Part shown: positions 1 to 5,290 of the stretch, in pieces
Position numbering within the stretch: position 1 is the stretch's first letter
Layout: each line of letters opens with the position of its first letter
Origin: CALVJJ01 sp045538425
Lineage (GTDB): Bacteria > Bacillota > Clostridia > Christensenellales > UBA1242
NCBI GenBank assembly: GCA_045538425.1
Contig: JAZSRJ010000082.1
Span: 1 to 5,290, forward strand
Direction: 5' to 3'
DNA: 5,290 nt
The notes under the pieces: model-generated
Seen by the model: only the letters and a program-made list of their open reading frames with translations
Databases searched by the model: none
What the model was told of the DNA's origin: nothing
Translations under genes and position numbers: made by a program

Positions 1-3000
1 CATGGCTACGATCCGACTTGTCTTCCCCAAGATATTGATAAGAATTGGTAATACCTTTTAGATAATTTTCTTTTCTATATTCTTCCGGAATATCATCGTT
101 GAGCACTCTAGCACTAGATGGCATCCCAACTAGTTCGTAACTTTCATCAAGATCCAATTCATATTCTACCCCATCTACCAATTGATAAGATTTGATAGCA
201 TAATATTTTGTTACTTGCTTAGATACTTCTTTGTCTACGACTTTTTCTACTTCTTTGGTAACTTCGATTTCTTCCCCAGTCTCTTCATCAATGACTGTTT
301 CAGTAATCGTTTCGGTAATTGTTTCTTGCACAATTTCAGTAACTGTTTCTATTCTTCTATAAAGATAATAGACATCAGCTTCATCTTGTACTTCGTTGGT
401 ACTAATACTCAATTCACCATCTTTCACATATAGATAAGCATGGTTTGTATCTTCTGTATCAACAAAAGATTCAATATTCAATTGATAAGAAGTCACAGAA
501 TCATCTTCAGCAACAACTTGACGATAATAATTGAATCTATTTGTATTTTTCATGCTAGCAATAAAGGATGATGTAAGTTGATAATACGAGATATCTTCCA
601 ATGTCACAGCTTCTGCATCACTATCATCAATTAGACTCGCTGTGAAAGAACCTGTAGCACTATCCACACCATAGTCACCGAATGTCTTTCCGTTGTCCAT
701 ATTCAATGTCATTGTATTAATAGAGACAACACTTTCTGCAAGTGTATAGTTGCCAATCATTGGCAATGTTGTTGTTCCGCTAAGAGCAACGACTTTTGCA
801 TAACTATATTCAATCATATTAGCTGCGCCAGTATATTCACCAGCAGCAGTGTATAGATGACTATATCCAATCAGTGAGCCATTCCATGCTGTAGCATTGG
901 TTGAGATACGTCCATCAAAATAACTTCTTTCAAGTTTTAATGTTCCGCCTGTATGATGACCAACCAATCCTCCAAGATGAGAACCTTGAGAAGCAAGTAC
1001 AAGATCTCCCTCATAGACATAAGATTGACCAGCATAAGTCCAAGATGCGCTCGTTGCATAACTTCTTACATAACTATAAGTAATGTTGGTTGTGACAGCT
1101 TGACCAACCAATCCTCCAAGGACACTCATTGCTTTCAATCCATAAGAAGACATAACATCTTGACCATCTAGCATTTCGACAGTGCTGTAAAGAATGTTGG
1201 TATTGGTTGATCGACCAATCAATCCACCAACAATATCCGCATGTGCCACCACTTGAACTGTATTATATTGGATGGTTGCATTGGTGGCAACACCAACCAT
1301 TGCACCTGCAACTACCCCTTCATATCCAGCATCAATAGAAGCAAAAGCATTGATATGTTGTACAACAACTTTTGTTGCTGTCGTATTGTTGATCCATCCA
1401 ATCACACCACCAATCATGGTTTGATCAATTGCAACAGACATAGACACACTGACATTGGTTGCCGTATGATCTACTGGGGCAGTAAGGCTTGCTTTTTGTG
1501 TCATGCGACCAACAAGACCACCAACTGCAATATTGGATGTTGCTGAACCTGTCACCTTCATCGTTGCACTAATCATAGGATTGATAATTGCCCCTTGTTG
1601 TACTGCAACAAGCGTACCAATCGCGGTATCATTTTGTGTTGCTACATCGTACACAAAAGATGCTTGATACAACATGATATTTTCAAGTCTTCCAGCTTCT
1701 CCCAATGTCTCAAAAATACCATAGTTTGTTTGTTTTCCACCTGTCACATTCGCTTTATATCCACTAATCATATTTTGAACAGGAACATCCTCTATGGTCA
1801 TACTACCATTAAGAGATCCGTTGAATATACCAGCGAATAACACATTGTTTTTGGTTGTATATTGTGAAAGATTGATATTGTTGGCTAGCACATAATGATA
1901 GGTATTGACCCCATCAATATATCCATTGCCAATATTGTTAAAGTCTTCTACATCATAGATCTCATATGGATATTGTTCTGACCCATCTGCAACCTTGACA
2001 CGAATCTTAACATATGTTTTTGGAACGTATTGTCCCAATGCAGTATCTAGTGTATAACTATCTTCTGCTCCAACAATCAAATAGAATTCTCCTGCTTTGA
2101 TTGGATAGAAAGTCAAAATATTGTTGGTGCTAATAATGCGACCATCGCTATCTACTTGTCCATCTTCAAAATCAACGCATGCACTATCCCCTTCATAACT
2201 GAGTCTTAATGTAGTGTTATGGGCAGTGCTTGGAGCAACTGACAATTGAATTGTCTTTTTGCCATATTTTGTAAGAGAACTTTCGCTATATTCAAGATAA
2301 ATACCTTGATCACCAATATTGGTGGTGCTGATGGTTTCTACTTTATCTGCATATGCTAGTTTGATATTGGTTGATGCTTGCAATTGATCTAGTGACGCTT
2401 GTTGGATATACGCTCTAATTGTCACATTGATTGGAGTAGCAAAAATAGTTTCTAGTACACTTTGTACTGTTCCGTACACACTGGTAAGCGAATTAATTCT
2501 ACTAACACCATTATCTGTGGCTGTATAATCTACAACAATTTGGCCTGTTGTTCGATCAATAGTAATCAGGTCTGACAATCTTACCTCAATTGTTCTACCT
2601 TCTACCAAACGACTAAACACAACTTTGTCTTCATACTCGAAGGTCTTATCAATGTTGGTTGTGTTGACTGGATAACATCTAAGTATCATAGTTGTACGAC
2701 TATCTTGTACATCAAAGACACCAAGACTGCTTTTTTCAAAAATTGTATCAACTGGGCTAATCACATCAAAAGATTGTACAATGTCCGTAATTTGGATCAT
2801 GACAACATATTGAACAGAGATATTTTCCCCTAATTCATTGTACCCATCAAAATGGAAGATGAGTTGCAATGGTTTTTCTATGTTGGTATACGCTTTATTA
2901 AACGCATAGATCTTACCATCTTTATAATGCAAATAATTGCGATCATACATGACAGTAGCATCTTTTAACAAATCCAACTGAACAAGTTCGCCCGCAACCA

Positions 3001-5209
3001 AAACATAATTGTAGATATTGATTGGGACATATTGGGTTGCTTCAGCAATGGTACGAGCAGTGGTTGTTGCTAAATTGATAGAGGTAATAGAAGTACGTGT
3101 GATATTGTTTTCTTCATCCAACATAAGATCAATATCTTTTGTCTCAATATCAATCCATCTACCTTTATAGTTGTCCATGCCAACCATTTCACTTGCAAAA
3201 TATACTTTTTCTCCATCAAGTTGATAAGCAAGTGGTGCATAGATCACAACTGGCAAATAGAATGTCCAGCCATGAACATCATCCGTAAGAATAAGAACAA
3301 CTTCTCCTGTATATGCTTGGTCATTACTAATAATTTCGATGGTATTAACACCTTCACCATCTGCTTGCACTACCGTAAATAGTAAGTTGCCATCCACATA
3401 TACACCAGACTCGATACGAGAATCTGTCTTTTCTAAAGTTGTCACTGTAGCGTGACGAGAACTGATATCAAATTCTGTGGTATAGATACCAGCACCAGTC
3501 TCCATCACTAATTGAGGTTGTAAGTTGCTAACAGCAATACGAACATCTTCTGGCACTTCAATATTCTCTTCACTTACATTAGAGTGGATAGTGATTGGGA
3601 ATGTTTGCTCTACAGTATGAGGGAAATTGTAATCAGCCCCTTCTGCAACTGGATTGAGATCATACGTTGTACTCACTTTTAGTCTTACAATACTTTTTGC
3701 ATATTGCAAATAATCTTGAGGAATGGTGTGATAAATATAGATGCTATCACCATTGTTAACAATATCTTCTGCCCCCAACAACAAACCTGTTGTCTTGTTG
3801 TATATAAAAATATTGTCTTTTACAATATTCCACTCTTCTGTTCCGTTGTATTCTTCTGTGGTAATTAGATCAAGCGTAAATCCAATATTCTTATTGTTGA
3901 TATCATAATTGGTTACCAATCTCACATTGGTTGCACGAGCAACATCATTCTCATTCAAAAGATTGAGCACATTGATGGTTTTGTAATTGGTTGTACCCAT
4001 TTGTGTGATATTGCTAATTTGTTCGCCTGCGACAAAAGCATTGATATCTGTTGCAAAGTCTTGAACAACAACTTCTACCGCAATATAGGATGTCAACATA
4101 TCTTCAAAACCAATATAGTCTATTTTGAAAATAAGCACATCTTTCCCTGTTTCGATTTGGTCAAATCTAAACGCATTGTAATCATAATTTTGGTTTGGTA
4201 TTACATCACGTTCCATTGGTGTAATATGAACAAATTGGTCATCTTTGGTAATGAATTGTTGTTGCAACAACTCAACACTATAACGACTATCAATTTTAAC
4301 TGTGTCACTCACAACAAATTGAATCACACGAGAGTACAAATATTCTGAAGTTTGGCTAATGTTGTGCGCCAAAACCATTTTGTATTTTGGAATACTTTGA
4401 TAAGTGTGCGTTTCACCATTATGTATAGCAGATAGGTTGGTTATATCGCCCACCATATTCATCAAGCCATTCTCAGTAATTGCTTGCACTTTGATATCTT
4501 TAGCATTCACAGTATCCATAACATAAACTTTTTGTGTATGAACAAGATTGGAATTAAAATTGCTAACAATCTTAACTGTGAAATAATATTGTTCTCCCTC
4601 TTGATCTCTACGCAAACCATATTGTTCTGCATTAGCCAAATCCAATAAGTCAGCAACTATCACACCTTGTGGAGAAATACGAACACCAGTCACATCTTCC
4701 ACAATAGAATATGTTACCGCCTTTTGATTGGTTGTAGATGGAGTATACTTAACAAACTGGTCAAGATTGAGTTGTCCACCATTAGCAACAGCATATTGTC
4801 TTGACTCCAAGCCAAGTCCAGTAATACGCTCATAGACTGTCACTTTTACCACTTGAGTAAAATTACCTTCTTTGGTCTTTACCTCAATCTCAGTTGAACC
4901 AACTTTTTCTGGGACAAATTGAATCTTCGTCGTATTGCCACTCTTACTTGTAGCAATGCTGACCACATTCTCAATAGAGTTAGGTACTACAAGATCGGTA
5001 CTAACACCTTTCTTTGCTCCTTTGACCTGAGCAGTAATACTCTTACTTGTCTTGTCTATGATATTGCCCTCATCATCCAGATCTACCGTAAAGACCACTT
5101 CCGTCTCGCTCAGTGTCAAGCTCATGCGCGCGTAAAGATCACCACAGCCGGCAAGGATACACAATGCTCCTAAAAAGATAGATAATGCAAGCGTCAATTT
5201 TTTCAACAT
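1..5209 (-). CDS. Giant surface lipoprotein with Ig-like repeats and GLUG motifs (3' end outside window)
   Basis: An open frame of 1,736 codons, read in full without a stop, runs off the left edge; the product exceeds roughly 190 kDa. The start is the ATG at 5209-5207: GGAGA lies 6 bases upstream and an in-frame TAA at 5227-5225 rules out an earlier start. Residues 1-22 form a lipoprotein signal peptide ending in LAGC. Residues about 30-1075 look like a chain of divergent bacterial Ig-like domains. Residues 1074-1450 carry a GLUG repeat region. Residues 1621-1668 are a Glu/Thr/Val/Lys-rich spacer. Apart from the signal-peptide Cys17, the only Cys are the lipidation site Cys22, Cys845 and Cys1011, and the chain is rich in Thr, Asn, Val, Ile and Asp, as usual for extracellular beta-rich proteins. 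I infer a membrane-anchored surface protein, possibly for adhesion or binding of host or environmental polymers. No catalytic motif is visible, but the missing C-terminus could carry one. The exact family is unrecognised. Confidence 0.96.
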   Translation of the reverse strand, partial: MLKKLTLALSIFLGALCILAGCGDLYARMSLTLSETEVVFTVDLDDEGNIIDKTSKSITAQVKGAKKGVSTDLVVPNSIENVVSIATSKSGNTTKIQFVPEKVGSTEIEVKTKEGNFTQVVKVTVYERITGLGLESRQYAVANGGQLNLDQFVKYTPSTTNQKAVTYSIVEDVTGVRISPQGVIVADLLDLANAEQYGLRRDQEGEQYYFTVKIVSNFNSNLVHTQKVYVMDTVNAKDIKVQAITENGLMNMVGDITNLSAIHNGETHTYQSIPKYKMVLAHNISQTSEYLYSRVIQFVVSDTVKIDSRYSVELLQQQFITKDDQFVHITPMERDVIPNQNYDYNAFRFDQIETGKDVLIFKIDYIGFEDMLTSYIAVEVVVQDFATDINAFVAGEQISNITQMGTTNYKTINVLNLLNENDVARATNVRLVTNYDINNKNIGFTLDLITTEEYNGTEEWNIVKDNIFIYNKTTGLLLGAEDIVNNGDSIYIYHTIPQDYLQYAKSIVRLKVSTTYDLNPVAEGADYNFPHTVEQTFPITIHSNVSEENIEVPEDVRIAVSNLQPQLVMETGAGIYTTEFDISSRHATVTTLEKTDSRIESGVYVDGNLLFTVVQADGEGVNTIEIISNDQAYTGEVVLILTDDVHGWTFYLPVVIYAPLAYQLDGEKVYFASEMVGMDNYKGRWIDIETKDIDLMLDEENNITRTSITSINLATTTARTIAEATQYVPINIYNYVLVAGELVQLDLLKDATVMYDRNYLHYKDGKIYAFNKAYTNIEKPLQLIFHFDGYNELGENISVQYVVMIQITDIVQSFDVISPVDTIFEKSSLGVFDVQDSRTTMILRCYPVNTTNIDKTFEYEDKVVFSRLVEGRTIEVRLSDLITIDRTTGQIVVDYTATDNGVSRINSLTSVYGTVQSVLETIFATPINVTIRAYIQQASLDQLQASTNIKLAYADKVETISTTNIGDQGIYLEYSESSLTKYGKKTIQLSVAPSTAHNTTLRLSYEGDSACVDFEDGQVDSDGRIISTNNILTFYPIKAGEFYLIVGAEDSYTLDTALGQYVPKTYVKIRVKVADGSEQYPYEIYDVEDFNNIGNGYIDGVNTYHYVLANNINLSQYTTKNNVLFAGIFNGSLNGSMTIEDVPVQNMISGYKANVTGGKQTNYGIFETLGEAGRLENIMLYQASFVYDVATQNDTAIGTLVAVQQGAIINPMISATMKVTGSATSNIAVGGLVGRMTQKASLTAPVDHTATNVSVSMSVAIDQTMIGGVIGWINNTTATKVVVQHINAFASIDAGYEGVVAGAMVGVATNATIQYNTVQVVAHADIVGGLIGRSTNTNILYSTVEMLDGQDVMSSYGLKAMSVLGGLVGQAVTTNITYSYVRSYATSASWTYAGQSYVYEGDLVLASQGSHLGGLVGHHTGGTLKLERSYFDGRISTNATAWNGSLIGYSHLYTAAGEYTGAANMIEYSYAKVVALSGTTTLPMIGNYTLAESVVSINTMTLNMDNGKTFGDYGVDSATGSFTASLIDDSDAEAVTLEDISYYQLTSSFIASMKNTNRFNYYRQVVAEDDSVTSYQLNIESFVDTEDTNHAYLYVKDGELSISTNEVQDEADVYYLYRRIETVTEIVQETITETITETVIDEETGEEIEVTKEVEKVVDKEVSKQVTKYYAIKSYQLVDGVEYELDLDESYELVGMPSSARVLNDDIPEEYRKENYLKGITNSYQYLGEDKSDRSH
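206..349 (-). other. Charged Glu/Thr/Val/Lys-rich spacer (residues 1621-1668)
   Basis: After the tetrapeptide repeats the chain continues with DEETGEEIEV, TKEVEKVV and DKEVSKQVTK. The first half is acidic and the second half mixes Glu and Lys. Such low-complexity stretches are typical linkers or stalks in surface proteins. Alternating beta-branched residues argue for extended structure rather than a classical coiled coil. No ligand can be inferred. Confidence 0.6.
294..353 (-). repeat. Five degenerate 12-base tandem units coding for ETxT tetrapeptides
   Basis: Read on the plus strand as 12-base units from 294, the stretch is actgtttcagta, atcgtttcggta, attgtttcttgc, acaatttcagta and actgtttctatt. 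In the protein this gives E-T-V-T, E-I-V-Q, E-T-I-T, E-T-I-T and E-T-V-I (residues 1621-1640). The period of four residues with Glu and Val/Ile alternating fits an extended strand or a spacer. Units differ at several bases, so the repeat is old or under coding constraint. Confidence 0.75.
957..976. repeat. 20-base direct repeat, copy 1
   Basis: TGACCAACCAATCCTCCAAG on the plus strand is identical to 1101-1120, exactly 144 bases (48 codons) away and in the same frame. It encodes LGGLVG plus flanking bases, the core of two adjacent GLUG units. The identity at DNA level suggests fairly recent duplication or homogenisation of these two units. Confidence 0.85.
1101..1120. repeat. 20-base direct repeat, copy 2
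   Basis: This is the second identical copy of the 20-base sequence at 957-976, coding for the LGGLVG core at residues 1364-1369. Diverged relatives of the same core lie at about 1214-1231 and 1508-1525. Confidence 0.85.
1985..5122 (-). other. Chain of about eight divergent Ig-like segments (residues ~30-1075)
   Basis: This part is built of alternating hydrophobic/polar beta-strand patterns with no long helix-like stretch. The first two segments (about 30-130 and 137-240) and the last (about 960-1075) resemble bacterial Ig-like group 2 (BIG_2) domains: a turn of the form S/D-x-G-x-I/V, then strands, ending in a V-x-V-x-V strand. The turn recurs: ISPQGVIVA (Gly182), KDDQFV (Asp324, Gly replaced), KTTGLL (Gly475), VDGNLL (Gly607), KDGKIY (Gly765), RTTGQIV (Gly889) and SDGRII (Gly1023), at steps of 124-158 residues. 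Segments often close with a strand such as YVMD, VVVQDF or IQITDI. I infer a rod that lifts the distal part away from the membrane. Domain borders are approximate, and the middle segments are too divergent to assign to a family with certainty. Confidence 0.65.
5144..5209 (-). other. Lipoprotein signal peptide (residues 1-22)
   Basis: The N-terminus has a short positive head (Lys3, Lys4), a hydrophobic core over about residues 5-19 and the lipobox Leu19-Ala20-Gly21-Cys22. By established knowledge of this motif, prolipoprotein diacylglyceryl transferase would modify Cys22 and signal peptidase II would cut before it. The next residues (Gly23, Asp24) show no special sorting signal that I can interpret. 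In a one-membrane cell this places the whole chain outside, anchored to the membrane. Confidence 0.93.
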
Positions 5210-5215
5210 AATTGT

Positions 5216-5220
5216 TCTCC
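5216..5220 (-). promoter_or_regulatory. Ribosome binding site GGAGA
   Basis: On the minus strand GGAGA is followed by ACAATT and then the ATG at 5209. This is a near-consensus Shine-Dalgarno sequence at a 6-base spacing. Together with the in-frame TAA at 5227-5225 it fixes the start of the giant lipoprotein. Confidence 0.9.
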
Positions 5221-5260
5221 ATTTTTACTGTCATTAGTATTGACAAAAGCGCACTATTTT

Positions 5261-5284
5261 ATTTTTTAATTTATGATAAAAAAT
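5261..5284. repeat. A/T-only inverted repeat in the leader
   Basis: The arms ATTTTTTA and TAAAAAAT (8 bases each, perfect) flank an 8-base loop. The stem has only A-T pairs, so it would be weak as an RNA hairpin and is probably a by-product of A- and T-tracts. It could contribute to promoter curvature or an UP-like element. The pairing is seen directly; any role is speculative. Confidence 0.3.
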
Positions 5285-5290
5285 CCCAAA

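Larger units (their letters stand above)
2..859 (-). other. Distal region after the GLUG repeats (residues ~1451-1736, incomplete)
   Basis: Residues 1451-1620 hold a Gly/Thr-rich continuation (MIEYSYAKVVAL, MIGNYTLAESVV, then KTFGDYGVD), probably the capping end of the beta-solenoid. An acidic, Tyr-rich stretch follows, with repeated SYQL or YYQL (about 1543, 1574 and 1674). After the charged spacer the chain reads VDGVEYELDLDES and ends at the edge near EDKSDRSH. I recognise no family here. There is no HExxH zinc motif, no LPxTG sorting signal and no membrane segment in the visible part. Confidence 0.45.
860..1990 (-). other. GLUG repeat region with entry segment (residues ~1074-1450)
   Basis: The entry segment (about 1074-1140) has the order usual before GLUG repeats: YPYEIYDVEDFNNI, then a strand with L-A-N-N-I-N-L-S (compare L-x-N-D-I-D-L), then FAGIFNGSLNGS (compare F-x-G-x-F-D-G-x-G). 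A segment YGIFETLGEAGRLENI (1163-1178) follows, then a degenerate IGTLVA (1197). Motifs then appear at 1230 (GGLVG), 1267 (GGVIG), 1302 (GAMVG), 1328 (GGLIG), 1365 (GGLVG), 1413 (GGLVG) and 1444 (GSLIG), 26-48 residues apart. Each is typically followed by a T/N-rich turn and a strand such as NILYSTV, NITYSYV or ERSYFDG. Known GLUG proteins include streptococcal M26 IgA1 proteases and many surface proteins; the repeats likely stack as a beta-solenoid. Recognition of GLUG is firm; the function is not. Confidence 0.88.
5210..5290 (-). promoter_or_regulatory. Upstream leader and probable promoter region
   Basis: These 81 bases precede the giant gene and contain no reading frame of note. They are very AT-rich, with A- and T-tracts. 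A TAAAAT that could serve as a -10 box lies at 5261-5256 (minus strand), about 46 bases before the ATG, but no convincing TTGACA-like box stands 16-18 bases upstream of it. A TTGTCA at 5246-5241 has no good -10 partner. The promoter is therefore likely to be in or just beyond this stretch, but its exact boxes are not settled. The gene may also be cotranscribed with an upstream gene outside the window. Confidence 0.35.

Noticed and set aside
182..433. Plus-strand frame of 83 codons, very rich in Phe
   Set aside because: It lies antisense to the Glu-rich spacer of the giant gene; GAA codons read backwards give TTC (Phe). No ribosome binding site or recognisable protein.
901..1171. Two overlapping plus-strand frames (60 and 72 codons)
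   Set aside because: Antisense to the GLUG region in two different frames, with compositions dictated by the repeat. No family resemblance.
1241..1840. Plus-strand frames of 101 and 81 codons, rich in Cys, Asn, His and Ile
   Set aside because: Antisense to GLUG and entry-segment codons; the odd composition reflects complementary Thr, Val and Ala codons. No start signal.
4001..4348. Plus-strand frame of 115 codons
   Set aside because: The longest antisense frame, but it lies fully inside the lipoprotein gene and has no plausible ribosome binding site or motif.
4919..5173. Plus-strand frame of 84 codons
   Set aside because: Antisense to the N-terminal part of the giant gene, including the lipobox codons; no supporting signals.
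5139..5222. Minus-strand out-of-frame ATG at 5222 opening a 27-codon frame (MENNYVEK...) that overlaps the start of the giant gene
   Set aside because: GGAGA lies inside this frame rather than before its ATG, so nothing would drive its translation; it is short and ends at a TGA within the signal-peptide region.
5236..5246. TTGTCA as a -35 promoter box on the minus strand
   Set aside because: At 16-18 bases downstream only AATGGA-like sequence is found, and the implied transcript start would fall at or after the ribosome binding site.
1..5290. CRISPR array, tRNA, rRNA or insertion sequence
   Set aside because: No regularly spaced identical repeats, no tRNA-like cloverleaf and no terminal inverted repeats or transposase motifs were seen; the repeats present are coding repeats.

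Overview
The window holds one giant gene and its short upstream region. On the minus strand a single reading frame starts at an ATG at 5209-5207 and stays open for 1,736 codons until the window ends at position 1. I translated it line by line and found no stop, so the 3' end lies outside the window. The product begins with a lipoprotein signal peptide (lipobox LAGC, Cys22). It is therefore expected to be secreted and anchored by lipid to the outer face of the membrane.

Layout of the protein, N- to C-terminus (right to left in the window): signal peptide and lipobox (residues 1-22); a long series of about eight divergent, beta-rich, bacterial Ig-like segments (about 30-1075); a GLUG-type beta-repeat region with its usual entry segment (about 1074-1450), including seven G-x-[LVM]-[VI]-G motifs; a poorly conserved stretch (about 1450-1620); a Glu/Thr/Val/Lys-rich spacer with EТxT-like tetrapeptide repeats (about 1621-1668); and a last acidic, Tyr-rich piece running off the edge. 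This is the build of a cell-surface stalk or adhesin-like protein. It could also be the front part of a large surface enzyme whose catalytic domain lies beyond the window; GLUG repeats are known from streptococcal M26 IgA1 proteases. No catalytic motif such as HExxH is present in the part seen.

The organism is probably a low-G+C member of the Bacillota (Firmicutes) or a related lineage. The reasons are the AT-rich sequence, a strong GGAGA ribosome binding site, a lipoprotein signal of Gram-positive style, and the GLUG/Ig-like architecture. All six Trp codons are TGG and no TGA occurs in frame, so nothing suggests the Mycoplasma code. The assignment is an inference, and I cannot name a species.

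The 81 bases upstream of the start (5210-5290) hold the ribosome binding site, AT-rich promoter-like sequence, a weak A/T-only inverted repeat and possibly the last half of a terminator from an upstream gene. All plus-strand reading frames of moderate size lie antisense to the giant gene and look like shadows.
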